Counted from the first letter of the stretch, positions 1 to 7,029 are shown. The stretch: DNA of 32,562 nt from a bacterium (GCA_030650415.1 JAUSEG010000018.1:1-32562); one strand, 5' to 3'. The notes: a model not told the origin generated them from the letters alone. Numbers and translations are program-made.

Positions 1-494
1 CCGGTGGTCATGACCGTGCCAATTTTTTCTTTCAAGGCTGGATGCTGTTTAAGCGCCCAGAGCAATTTTGGCAGAGCCATTTGAGGCTCAAGCCGGCCGA
101 TAACCTCTTCGACTCCTTGATCTCGCAAATATTCAACCTCTTCCGTGGCCGCGTTGCACTCCGAGGACAAGGCCGGCATCAAGGGGACACCGTTGGTGTT
201 AGCAATCACCAGATCGTACGGCCTGACCGAGCCGGAAATCACCCCGTCCGGAGCGATATCGAAGCCTTGCGCCATGATGAGCCTCAAGGCATCCAAGAAA
301 AGGCCGGGCAGATAGGCCAGGTCAAAAGCCGGCTGTCCCCTCTGTTCTTTCTGTCCCTTCCAGGTGGTCTGCCCGCGATTGGGAAGGGAGACTAAGAATT
401 TCTCGGCAAGTTTTTTGCCTGTTGCGCCGGCTATACTCAATACAGTCGCGCTTAATTTGTAACCCAAGGCCTTGATTACTGATTCTTGTTTCAT
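1..494 (-). CDS. FGGY-family carbohydrate kinase, N-terminal part (3' end outside window)
   Basis: An open frame runs from an ATG at 494 down to the window edge without a stop (about 164 codons). The segment VRPYDLVIANTNGVPLMPAL, the following N-A-A-T-E-E-V-E-Y-L, and the segment MALPKLLWALKQHPALKEKI match the first domain of xylulokinase-like FGGY kinases, which phosphorylate sugars or polyols with ATP. The usual N-terminal phosphate-binding DLGTS motif aligns to A-L-G-Y-K here, so the conserved Asp appears to be missing. The C-terminal ATPase domain with the catalytic base lies outside the window, so activity cannot be judged. The base composition looks more GC-rich than its neighbours, which could mean transfer. 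It is divergent from the infA operon. The family call is fairly sure; the substrate is unknown. Confidence 0.7.
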   Translation of the reverse strand, partial: MKQESVIKALGYKLSATVLSIAGATGKKLAEKFLVSLPNRGQTTWKGQKEQRGQPAFDLAYLPGLFLDALRLIMAQGFDIAPDGVISGSVRPYDLVIANTNGVPLMPALSSECNAATEEVEYLRDQGVEEVIGRLEPQMALPKLLWALKQHPALKEKIGTVMTT

Positions 495-630
495 GATGTA
501 CTTTATGTCTGTTTTTGTTTTTTTTGTTGGTTAGGTTAATGGCTTAAATTAATGTTAGCCAAATAACTTCACCTAAATTACCTTGGTTTTAGCTTTTTGT
601 CAACCCGCTGGCCGATAAGTTAAATACCTC

Positions 631-659
631 TTGACACGAATCTAGATAACCTATATAAT
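631..659 (+). promoter_or_regulatory. Consensus sigma70 promoter of the infA ribosomal operon
   Basis: TTGACA at 631-636 and TATAAT at 654-659 are separated by exactly 17 bases, a perfect consensus match. Transcription should start near 666, leaving a leader of about 160 nt before infA. No other match this good lies between the divergent kinase and infA. Confidence 0.85.
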
Positions 660-665
660 TATTTT

Positions 666-811
666 ACGGTAAAACTTGTAAAATTTATATCGCATAATCT
701 TGGGCTTTAAGCTACGGTTTTACTCTTATTTTACTGATTAAATAGTTTTACCTAGAAAGTTTTGGCGCCTCGCTCTAAGCGAGTGGATTTTGCCGAAACT
801 GTTTTTGTTTT
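666..811 (+). promoter_or_regulatory. Structured 5' leader of infA with a terminator-like hairpin
   Basis: GGTAAAACT (668-676) is exactly complementary to AGTTTTACC (744-752). It can also pair over 7 bp with GTTTTAC at about 717-723. Downstream, AGTTTTGGC (758-766) pairs with GCCGAAACT (792-800) with one G-U, enclosing a second stem CTCGCT/AGCGAG (769-774 / 78-83 of the 700s) with loop CTA. A T-rich run (801-811) follows. The order promoter, folded domain, hairpin plus U-run, start codon resembles an attenuator or ribosomal-protein leader. No known class was recognised. Confidence 0.5.
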
Positions 812-828
812 AAATTTACATTTAATTA

Positions 829-1065
829 ATGAAAGAAAATAATCAGCCAATTAGTTCTAAGGATTTTATTGAAACCTATGGCGAGGTCATAGAATTAATG
901 CCCGCCGCCAGTTTTAAAGTTAAACTGGAAAATGGCCATGAAATTTTAACGCATCTTTCCGGAAAAATGAGAATGAATAAAATCCGGCTTCTCCCGGGCG
1001 ATAAAGTCAGAGTGCAAATCAGCCCTTACGACTTAACCAAGGGTAGAATAACCTATAGAATGTAA
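829..1065 (+). CDS. infA: Translation initiation factor IF-1
   Basis: A 78-aa single OB-fold protein that binds the ribosomal A site during 30S initiation. The pattern [20 protein letters not shown], followed by [20 protein letters not shown] and a final [13 protein letters not shown], is the IF-1 signature. It is a few residues longer at the N-terminus than the usual 72 aa. The start at 829 is preceded by AT-rich sequence with no Shine-Dalgarno. It is the first gene of the cluster, followed 8 nt later by rpmJ, the usual bacterial order. Confidence 0.95.
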   Translation: MKENNQPISSKDFIETYGEVIELMPAASFKVKLENGHEILTHLSGKMRMNKIRLLPGDKVRVQISPYDLTKGRITYRM

Positions 1066-1073
1066 AAATATAT

Positions 1074-1187
1074 ATGAAAGTAAGAAGCAGCGTAAAAAAA
1101 ATTTGCAAAGATTGTAAAATCGTCAGACGCAAAGGCCGAGTCTGCGTTATTTGCAAAACCCCAAAGCATAAGCAAAGACAGGGCTAA
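1074..1187 (+). CDS. rpmJ: 50S ribosomal protein bL36
   Basis: A 37-aa protein starting [20 protein letters not shown] and ending K-H-K-Q-R-Q-G, colinear with canonical bL36 along its whole length. The zinc ligands are present as C11, C14, C27 and H32 (the C+ form). It sits 8 nt after infA and 27 nt before rpsM, its standard place. The ATG at 1074 follows an AT-rich TATAT stretch with no Shine-Dalgarno. Confidence 0.96.
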   Translation: MKVRSSVKKICKDCKIVRRKGRVCVICKTPKHKQRQG

Positions 1188-1214
1188 TTAATTTTATAAA
1201 TAAATTCTAACATC

Positions 1215-1607
1215 ATGGCAATAAGAATCGCCGGCGTAACCATACCCAACGAAAAAAGAGTCGAAATTTCTTTAACTTATATTTTTGGCATTGGCAAATT
1301 TAAAGCCAACGCTATTTTAAAATCAGCTAAAATCGATCCTAACACCAGAGTAAAGGATTTAAACGATGAGCAGGCCAATAGATTAAGAGAAATAGTTGAA
1401 AAACAAAATAAAGTGGAGGGCGAACTGAAGCGCGATATTTCCGCCAATATAAAGAGATTAAAAGAAATTGGCAGCTACCGAGGCAGCCGGCATGCCAAGA
1501 GCCTGCCAACCAGAGGCCAGAGGACTAAAACCAATAGCCGAACCGTCCGCCACAACATCAGAAAAACCGCAACTTCCGGTAAAAAATTAGCCGCTGAAAA
1601 AACCTAA
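1215..1607 (+). CDS. rpsM: 30S ribosomal protein uS13
   Basis: 130 aa. It begins [20 protein letters not shown] with the H2TH region [10 protein letters not shown], and carries the basic C-terminal tail [20 protein letters not shown] that reaches the 30S P site. Full length and all family landmarks are present. The final lysine-rich extension (KKLAAEKT) is slightly longer than in model bacteria. It lies between rpmJ and rpsK in the conserved alpha-operon order. Confidence 0.96.
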   Translation: MAIRIAGVTIPNEKRVEISLTYIFGIGKFKANAILKSAKIDPNTRVKDLNDEQANRLREIVEKQNKVEGELKRDISANIKRLKEIGSYRGSRHAKSLPTRGQRTKTNSRTVRHNIRKTATSGKKLAAEKT

Positions 1608-1683
1608 AATTCACAAATCAACAAATTAACTCACAAATATCACAAATAATATTGTAAAATCGTAAATAAATTTTTAATAATAT

Positions 1684-2289
1684 ATGGCTGATGAAAAAGA
1701 ACCCTCCCGCGCTCAAGCTGCGGAAGACAAGCAAAAAAATGACAACCAGCTTACGACTAAAGTAGCCGCGGCGGAAGAAGTAATGGGAAAAACACCGGTT
1801 GAAGAAACAGGCGATTTGGTAGTTAAAAGCGACCTAAACATGCCTGAAGAATTACCGGACGAAATAAAAAAGAAACTGGAAAAAAGCAAAGCCGATAGAA
1901 AAGTTTTAAAAAAGAAGGGCAAAAAGAAGAAACTTCCTAAAAATATTGCCGTCGGCGTGGCTCACGTAAAAGCCACTTATAATAATACAATAGTTACCTT
2001 AACCGATTTAACCGGTAATGTTATATCCTGGGCAAGCGCCGGCATGGCCGGATTTAAGGGGCCAAAAAAATCTACGCCTTATGCCGCGCAAATTATTTCG
2101 AGAATCGCCGTGGAAAAAGCCAAAGAATTTGGCTTGCAAGAAGTAAGCGTCTTCGTTAAAGGCGTTGGTACCGGACGGGAATCGGCTATTAGAGCTTTAA
2201 ACGCCAATGGTTTAATAGTTTCCTCCATTAAAGACGTTACGCCCATACCGCATAATGGCTGCCGGCCGAAAAAACCGAGACGAGTCTAA
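1684..2289 (+). CDS. rpsK: 30S ribosomal protein uS11 with a long charged N-terminal extension
   Basis: Residues from about 83 to 201 are a complete uS11 ([20 protein letters not shown], then [16 protein letters not shown]), which lines the 30S platform around the mRNA exit. The first ~80 residues have no counterpart in standard uS11 (about 130 aa). They are low-complexity, acidic at first (A-D-E-K-E, E-E-V, E-E-T-G-D) and then strongly lysine-rich (K-K-K-G-K-K-K-K). The frame is open from 1684, and internal Met codons at residues 34 and 53 would still leave an extension. The extension is probably disordered and surface-exposed; its function is unknown. Confidence 0.93.
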   Translation: MADEKEPSRAQAAEDKQKNDNQLTTKVAAAEEVMGKTPVEETGDLVVKSDLNMPEELPDEIKKKLEKSKADRKVLKKKGKKKKLPKNIAVGVAHVKATYNNTIVTLTDLTGNVISWASAGMAGFKGPKKSTPYAAQIISRIAVEKAKEFGLQEVSVFVKGVGTGRESAIRALNANGLIVSSIKDVTPIPHNGCRPKKPRRV

Positions 2290-2325
2290 TTTATTAAATC
2301 CCAATACCTAAATTTTATTTTTTTT

Positions 2326-2958
2326 ATGTCAAAATATCTAGGCGCAAAATGCAAATTATGCCGACGCGAAGGCGAAAAATTGATGCTTAAAGGCGAGCGC
2401 TGCAAAACGGCTAAATGCGCGATTGTTAAAAAGAACTATCCGCCGGGAATACATGGTCCGAAAGGACGCGCCAGCCGACAGAGCGGTTATAATATGCAGC
2501 TCAGAGAGAAGCAAAAAACTAAGAGAATTTATAATCTACTGGAAAAACAGTTTAAATTAAGCTTCGTCAGGGCGATTAAGCAAAAAGGCGACGCCGGAGA
2601 AAATTTATTAAAAATTTTGGAAACCCGCTTAGACAATGTGGTCTATCGTTTAGGTTTTGCCGAATCAAGAGCTCAGGCCAGAACCTTAGTTAATCATGGT
2701 CATTTTAAAGTAAATAATAAAAAAGTTAATATTCCCTCATTTAACGTTAAAGTCGGCGATATTGTAAAAGTTAAAGATTCTAGCCGAACCGGCAAGCTCT
2801 TTGCTAATTTGGCGGAAAAATTAAAGAAAATGGAAATTCCGGGCTGGCTTAATTTAGAAGTTAAAGACCTTAGCGCCAAAGTCTTGCATCAGCCGGCTAA
2901 GGAAAACTTTGAAATGTCGGTTAACGCGCAAACCATTGTCGAGTTTTATTCCAGATAA
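2326..2958 (+). CDS. rpsD: 30S ribosomal protein uS4
   Basis: 210 aa. The N-terminal zinc knuckle is intact (C-K-L-C around residues 9-12, then C-K-T-A-K-C), so this is the zinc-binding (C+) form. The S4 RNA-binding domain is present in the middle (LDNVVYRLGFAESRAQARTL, then V-N-H-G-H-F-K-V-N). The C-terminal motif IVEFYSR is canonical. uS4 nucleates assembly of the 30S body and in many bacteria represses the alpha operon; no obvious S4-binding pseudoknot was identified here. The start follows an unusual T-run (TTTTTTTTATG) without a Shine-Dalgarno. Confidence 0.96.
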   Translation: MSKYLGAKCKLCRREGEKLMLKGERCKTAKCAIVKKNYPPGIHGPKGRASRQSGYNMQLREKQKTKRIYNLLEKQFKLSFVRAIKQKGDAGENLLKILETRLDNVVYRLGFAESRAQARTLVNHGHFKVNNKKVNIPSFNVKVGDIVKVKDSSRTGKLFANLAEKLKKMEIPGWLNLEVKDLSAKVLHQPAKENFEMSVNAQTIVEFYSR

Positions 2959-2999
2959 AAATTTTGTCTTCAAATAAATTTTAAAATAACTTAAATTTT

Positions 3000-3815
3000 A
3001 TGCAAAAAATAGCCTTGCCCGGCCAAGTGGAGTTTATCGAAACTGCCGACCCGAACCGCCAGAAAATTATTATCGAACCATGCTATCCTGGCTATGGCGC
3101 GACCCTTGGCAGCGCTTTAAGAAGAGTTTTATTATCTTCATTGCCCGGAGCGGCGGCGATTGGCGTTAAAATTAAAGGCGCGGATCATGAATTCATGGCC
3201 TTGCCCCATATTAAAGAAGATGTTTTAGAACTTATTTTAAATGTAAAAAAATTGCGTTTAAAAATTTTTACCGATGAAGTGGTTAAACTCGAGCTGGATG
3301 CCAGGGGCGAAAAGCCGGTAACGGCCGCTGATATTAAAAAAAATAGTTCGGTAGAGATCGCTAATCCGGAATTACTTATAGGAAATATAACCGATATATC
3401 CGGGAAATTGGAAATGGAAATATTTGTGGCTAAAGGTCTTGGCTATGTTACCGTCGAGAGCCGAGAAAGCGATAAGCATGAAATCGGTTATATCGAAATG
3501 GATTCAATTTTTACACCAATCTTACTGGTTGGCATAAATGTGGAAAATGTCCGTGTCGGAAAAATGACCAACTGGGATAAGTTAGTAATTGATTTGGCTA
3601 CCGACGGAACCATCACGCCGGTTGAGGCTTTTAATAAAGCGGTGGAAATTTTAATCGCCCAATTCAGCGCTTTGACCGGAAAAACCGAAGAAGCCGTCGA
3701 AGAAATAAAAATTGAAGATATGGCGGATGAGAAAGAAACCGCCAAAGAGAAGGCTGAAGAAACCGCTGGCGATGAAAAACCAAAAAAACGAGGCCGGCCT
3801 AAGAAACATGAATAA
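3000..3815 (+). CDS. rpoA: RNA polymerase alpha subunit lacking alphaCTD, with an AT-hook-like tail
   Basis: Residues 1 to about 227 form a complete alphaNTD, the dimerisation and core-assembly domain (G-A-T-L-G-S-A-L-R-R-V-L-L-S-S-L-P-G early, then T-P-V-E-A-F-N-K-A near its end). The protein stops at 271 residues, whereas model alpha subunits run to about 315-330 with a helical C-terminal domain that binds UP elements and activators. That domain is absent. Residues 228-271 are an acidic Glu/Ala/Lys-rich linker ending in K-K-R-G-R-P-K-K-H-E (about 262-271), which matches the AT-hook core R-G-R-P. rplQ starts 17 nt later, so no alphaCTD is hidden in another frame downstream. The DNA-binding role of the tail is inference. 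Confidence 0.95.
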   Translation: MQKIALPGQVEFIETADPNRQKIIIEPCYPGYGATLGSALRRVLLSSLPGAAAIGVKIKGADHEFMALPHIKEDVLELILNVKKLRLKIFTDEVVKLELDARGEKPVTAADIKKNSSVEIANPELLIGNITDISGKLEMEIFVAKGLGYVTVESRESDKHEIGYIEMDSIFTPILLVGINVENVRVGKMTNWDKLVIDLATDGTITPVEAFNKAVEILIAQFSALTGKTEEAVEEIKIEDMADEKETAKEKAEETAGDEKPKKRGRPKKHE

Positions 3816-3832
3816 TAAAATATAAATAATCT

Positions 3833-4183
3833 ATGCGCCACCGAGTAAAAGGAAAAAAACTAGACAGAGAGAAAGGTCCAAGAGAATCGATGCTAAAAAA
3901 TTTAGCTTCAAGCATTGTGATATATGAAAAAGTTAAAACCACCGAAGCTAAGGCCAAAGCGGTTAAACCATTATTGGAAAAAGTCATTACTATCGCCATT
4001 AAGGGCGGTTTAAACGGCCGAAGAGAGTTAATTCGCTTATTGCCCCAGCCAATGGCCATAAAGAAGGCTATGGATGTCCTATCGACTAAATATAAGGGTA
4101 GAAAAGGCGGTTATTTAAGAATTACCAAGTTAGCTAAAAGGCAAGGCGATAATGCTAATATTGTTCAAATAGAACTAGTCTAA
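3833..4183 (+). CDS. rplQ: 50S ribosomal protein bL17
   Basis: 116 aa, starting M-R-H-R-V-K-G-K-K-L-D-R (canonical bL17 is MRHR..G..L.R). The family block A-M-L-K-N-L-A appears here as S-M-L-K-N-L-A-S, and the C-terminal block is G-G-Y-L-R-I-T-K with R-Q-G-D-N-A. It lies 17 nt after rpoA, the universal bacterial neighbour. The start lacks a Shine-Dalgarno (AAATAATCTATG). Confidence 0.96.
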   Translation: MRHRVKGKKLDREKGPRESMLKNLASSIVIYEKVKTTEAKAKAVKPLLEKVITIAIKGGLNGRRELIRLLPQPMAIKKAMDVLSTKYKGRKGGYLRITKLAKRQGDNANIVQIELV

Positions 4184-4187
4184 CCCT

Positions 4188-4310
4188 TTGAAAACTTTTT
4201 TAGAAAAAGTTTTCAATACTTTCCCCGACAAGCGGGATAAACAAAAAATATACCGAATTAAATAAAATTTAATAGCGAGCAAAGCTCTACGGCCATTAAA
4301 TTTTATTTAA
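4188..4310 (+). promoter_or_regulatory. Three-hairpin rplQ-rplM intergenic leader, candidate L13 autoregulatory site
   Basis: Three consecutive inverted repeats fill the gap. TTGAAAACTTTTT (4188-4200) pairs perfectly with 4204-4216. CCCG/CGGG (4224-4227 / 4233-4236) forms a small hairpin. TTAAATAAAATTTAAT (4258-4273) pairs perfectly with 4295-4310 and encloses a nested GAGC-AAA-GCTC. The last arm ends on the A of the rplM start codon, so folding would mask initiation. L13 leaders that control rplM-rpsI are established in other bacteria; homology with this one is not shown. Confidence 0.45.
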
Positions 4311-4705
4311 TGATTACAATTATGATAAAAATAGAAAGAAAACTTCATAAGCTTGACGCTACGGGAAAAGCAGTCGGCAGATTGGCTTCACAGATTGCTT
4401 TGATTTTGCGTGGAAAAAATAAAGCCGAATATTTACCGCATATCGACGGCGGCGATATGGTTCTAGTATCAAACATCGATAAATTTAAATTCACCGGCAA
4501 GAAAATCGAACAAAAAGTTTATCAGCATTATTCCGGTTATCAGGGCGGCCTAAAAACCAAGAAAATCTCCGAAATGAAGCCTGAACAAATTTTAAGAGAA
4601 GCGGTTAGAGACATGCTGCCGAAAACTAAGCATCGAATTAACATGCTAAGAAGATTAATAATTGCCATTCCGGGAGCGGCTCATAAAGCCGATAAAGCTA
4701 AATAA
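4310..4705 (+). CDS. rplM: 50S ribosomal protein uL13
   Basis: 131 aa. Family landmarks are L-D-A-T-G-K-A-V-G-R-L-A, L-R-G-K-N-K-A-E-Y-L-P-H-I-D-G-G-D, and the C-terminal block A-V-R-D-M-L-P-K. uL13 is an early 50S assembly protein. Two starts are possible, 4310 (MITIMIKIERK) and 4322 (MIKIERK); the second matches the usual N-terminus better. Neither has a Shine-Dalgarno. A perfect inverted repeat ends at 4310. It is followed 5 nt later by rpsI, the conserved rplM-rpsI pair. Confidence 0.95.
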   Translation: MITIMIKIERKLHKLDATGKAVGRLASQIALILRGKNKAEYLPHIDGGDMVLVSNIDKFKFTGKKIEQKVYQHYSGYQGGLKTKKISEMKPEQILREAVRDMLPKTKHRINMLRRLIIAIPGAAHKADKAK

Positions 4706-4710
4706 AAAAT

Positions 4711-5166
4711 ATGACAGACTTAGATAAAAATTCAATTAAAACCAATGCCAGCGCCGAAGAACAAATTAAACTAAAGGGTAAGTTTATCGGCACCGTTGGA
4801 CGCAGAAAAACCGCCACCGCGCAAATTCGCCTTTATCAGAACGGCAGCGGTTCAATGACGGTTAACGGCATGAAGGCTGACCAATATTTTAAAGAAGAAG
4901 AACTATTTTCCATTATAAATCAACCTTTGAAATTAACCGGTTTAATAAAAGATTTTAATCTGACTATTTTGGTTTCAGGCGGCGGCAGAAAAAGCCAGGC
5001 CGAAGCCGTTCGCCATGGCATTGCTCGAGCTTTGCTGGAATTTAACCCTGAATTAAGAGCTTCTCTAAAAGTAAAAGGCTGGCTGGAACGCGACGCCAGA
5101 AAGAAAGAAAGAAAGAAACCCGGACTTAAAAAAGCCAGACGCGCGCCCCAATGGGCCAAACGTTAA
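4711..5166 (+). CDS. rpsI: 30S ribosomal protein uS9
   Basis: 151 aa. The core begins near residue 24 with K-F-I-G-T-V-G-R-R-K-T-A-T-A-Q-I-R-L. It contains V-S-G-G-G-R-K-S-Q-A-E-A-V-R-H-G-I-A-R-A-L and ends K-K-A-R-R-A-P-Q-W-A-K-R, the tail that contacts P-site tRNA. The first ~22 residues are a polar extension absent from the usual ~130-aa protein. It is the last ribosomal gene before the terminator at 5301-5337. Confidence 0.95.
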   Translation: MTDLDKNSIKTNASAEEQIKLKGKFIGTVGRRKTATAQIRLYQNGSGSMTVNGMKADQYFKEEELFSIINQPLKLTGLIKDFNLTILVSGGGRKSQAEAVRHGIARALLEFNPELRASLKVKGWLERDARKKERKKPGLKKARRAPQWAKR

Positions 5167-5207
5167 AAATTGTTTTTATCATATATTTTTAATAATCAAC
5201 GAAATAT

Positions 5208-5285
5208 ATGTCGACTTTTTTCATCATCTTAATAATTATTATTGCGGTTCTAGCGGTAGTTATTATAGAGCAACGGTTTAAATAA
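5208..5285 (+). CDS. 25-aa single-membrane-span microprotein
   Basis: ATG at 5208 opens a 25-codon frame ending in TAA at 5285. The product is MSTFFIILIIII-AVLAVVIIEQRFK, split here for length: a 19-residue hydrophobic segment flanked by a short N-terminus and a charged C-terminus (E-Q-R-F-K). That is a plausible single transmembrane helix with the positive end in the cytoplasm. It lies between rpsI and the operon terminator, so it would be co-transcribed with ribosomal genes. The start context (GAAATATATG) resembles the genuine starts nearby. Chance cannot be excluded for so short a frame, and no function is known. Confidence 0.4.
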   Translation: MSTFFIILIIIIAVLAVVIIEQRFK

Positions 5286-5300
5286 TTATTAAACAAAAAT

Positions 5301-5337
5301 AAAATAGCCCCGACACCTATGGTGTCGGGGCTATTTT
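5301..5337 (+). terminator. Strong Rho-independent terminator of the ribosomal operon
   Basis: AAAATAGCCCCGACACC (5301-5317), loop TAT, then the exact complement (5321-5337): a 17-bp uninterrupted stem with a GC-rich core, A-rich 5' and T-rich 3' flanks. It could act in both directions and cleanly separates the ribosomal operon from the polysaccharide operon. Confidence 0.9.
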
Positions 5338-5363
5338 ATGGGGTTTTATTATTTTACCGCTTA

Positions 5364-5372
5364 TGTTAAAAT
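5364..5372 (+). promoter_or_regulatory. Extended -10 promoter of the polysaccharide operon
   Basis: TG (5364-5365), one base, then TAAAAT (5367-5372) matches an extended -10 element. No convincing -35 was seen. The predicted start, near 5378-5380, coincides with the left arm of the large leader fold, which supports reading the fold as RNA. Confidence 0.45.
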
Positions 5373-5375
5373 TAA

Positions 5376-5538
5376 AGGGATCATCGCCGGATGCTCTTTC
5401 GGATATAAATTTTTATAATTTTAAGGAAATTTTTTATAAAATTTTTGAGGCGATATATTGTATCGGCGAAAAGGTTTTATAAAAAATTTACCAAAATTTA
5501 GAAATTTAGGCCGAATATGGCATTCGGCGATGATCCCT
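5376..5538 (+). promoter_or_regulatory. 163-nt folded leader of the flippase operon with competing helices
   Basis: A 19-bp closing helix joins 5376-5394 to 5520-5538 with a single G-U. Inside it, AAATTTTTTATAAAA (5427-5441) pairs perfectly with 5475-5489. That stem is extended by U-rich pairs (5442-5446 with 5470-5474) and capped by CGATA/TATCG (5451-5455 / 5461-5465). GCCGAAT (5510-5516) forms a local 7-bp hairpin with ATTCGGC (5522-5528), which uses bases that also belong to the closing helix, so the two folds exclude each other. The closing helix ends 4 nt before the flippase ATG. No known riboswitch class was recognised; a mobile-element origin is possible. Confidence 0.5.
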
Positions 5539-5542
5539 ATAT

Positions 5543-7024
5543 ATGACTGAAAAAATTACTAATCTTGCCAAGAATACTTCTTATTTCACCTTGGCTCTAA
5601 TTTTACAAAAAATAATTTCTTTTTCATATTTTATTATAATCGCCAGGGCGCTCGGTCCCGAAGATTTAGGTAAATATTATTTTGCGATTTCCTTCGCCAC
5701 GGTTTTCTCCATCTTCATGGATTTCGGTTTAACCAATGTTCTAACCAGAGAAATCGCCAAGGAAAAAGCTCAGGCCAATAACTATTTTAGCGCGATCCTA
5801 ACTATAAAAATACCCTTAAGCATCATCACCGGATTAATTATAATAATTATCGCCAATCTCTTAGACTACTCGGAATTAACTAAAACCTTAATTTATTTTT
5901 CAACCGCCTGCGTTATTTTAGATTCGTTTACCGCGGCATTTTTTTCGGTTTCGCGAGGCTTTCATAATCTGTCTTTTGAAAGCGCCGCCTCGGTATTGTT
6001 TCAGGTAATCGTGCTTATAACCGGACTGATAATTTTAAAACTGGGCCTGGGCTTAAACTGGCTGATCGGCGCGCTTCTTTTAGCCAGTATTTTTAATTTT
6101 ATTTATTCTCTATATGTTATCTCCGGAATTTTTAAACTTAGCTTAAGGCCGATTTATGATCCTAAATTAATTAAATTAATTTTAAAAATTTCCATTTCTT
6201 TCGGCCTGTTCGCGGTTTTTCAAAAAGTTTATACCTATTTCGACACAGTTTTATTATCCACGCTAGCCGGAGACTACTACGTCGGATTATATCAGGTAGC
6301 TTTTAAAATCATGAACGCCTTGCAGTTTTTACCCTTAGCTTTTACCGCCTCGCTCTATCCGGCCATGAGCGCTTATTGGGCGTCTAACCGCGAGCAGCTG
6401 GCCGTAACTTTTGAACGCGCTATGAATTACTTAATTATAATTTCTTTGCCGATTTCTGTCGGGATAGCGGTTTTAGCCGATAAAATTGTCTTGATTTTTA
6501 AATCCGGGTTCGAAGATGCCGTTTTGCCTCTGGAAATAAACATCGTCGCTTTGTTATTTATGTTTATTGCTTATCCAATCGGTTCTTTGCTGAATGCTTG
6601 CGATAAACAGAAAGTAAATACCGTAAATATGGCGGTGACGGTCGCAGCCAGCATCATTTTAAATTTAATATTAATACCTAGATTTCAGGCGGTCGGGGCA
6701 AGCATAACGGTTTTAGTTTCCAGCATTTTAATGTTAATTTTGGGCTTGATCCAGGTGCCTAAAATTATCGCTTATCGGCCAAAGAAAATTTTATTGGTTT
6801 TTTCTAAGGCCTTGCTGGCTTCGGCTCTAATGATGATTTTAATAGTTTATTTAAAAAATTATTTAAACATTTTTATCATCGTGCCGCTTGCGGCCGTTAT
6901 ATATTTTATTTTATTATATTATTTAAAAGCTTTTAGAAAAGAAGATTTGGCCAGCCTTTACCGGTCGCTTATGAAAAAATCGGTTAATGAATCTATCGCC
7001 GCCGATTCCGAAGCGTTAAATTAA
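5543..7024 (+). CDS. Polysaccharide/lipid-linked oligosaccharide flippase (Wzx/RfbX-like, MOP superfamily)
   Basis: A 493-aa membrane protein with roughly 12-14 hydrophobic segments. The N-terminus (L-A-K-N-T-S-Y-F-T-L-A-L-I-L-Q-K, then F-S-Y-F-I-I-I-A-R-A-L-G-P-E-D-L-G-K-Y-Y-F) is typical of the oligosaccharide flippase family, which moves undecaprenyl-linked glycans across the cytoplasmic membrane. A MurJ role is less likely because the next genes are two glycosyltransferases and a ligase-like protein. The GT4 gene starts 5 nt after the stop. The gene sits directly behind the large folded leader and is the first gene of the operon. Confidence 0.85.
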   Translation: MTEKITNLAKNTSYFTLALILQKIISFSYFIIIARALGPEDLGKYYFAISFATVFSIFMDFGLTNVLTREIAKEKAQANNYFSAILTIKIPLSIITGLIIIIIANLLDYSELTKTLIYFSTACVILDSFTAAFFSVSRGFHNLSFESAASVLFQVIVLITGLIILKLGLGLNWLIGALLLASIFNFIYSLYVISGIFKLSLRPIYDPKLIKLILKISISFGLFAVFQKVYTYFDTVLLSTLAGDYYVGLYQVAFKIMNALQFLPLAFTASLYPAMSAYWASNREQLAVTFERAMNYLIIISLPISVGIAVLADKIVLIFKSGFEDAVLPLEINIVALLFMFIAYPIGSLLNACDKQKVNTVNMAVTVAASIILNLILIPRFQAVGASITVLVSSILMLILGLIQVPKIIAYRPKKILLVFSKALLASALMMILIVYLKNYLNIFIIVPLAAVIYFILLYYLKAFRKEDLASLYRSLMKKSVNESIAADSEALN

Positions 7025-7029
7025 AAAAT

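Noticed and set aside
42-395. Plus-strand open frame of 117 codons at the left edge
   Set aside because: It is antisense to the FGGY kinase frame, whose translation matches a known family; the plus-strand product matches nothing.
1684-3760. Shared M-A-D-E-K-E hexapeptide in the uS11 extension and the RpoA tail
   Set aside because: Both regions are low-complexity and charged, and the codons differ, so a chance match is the simpler explanation.
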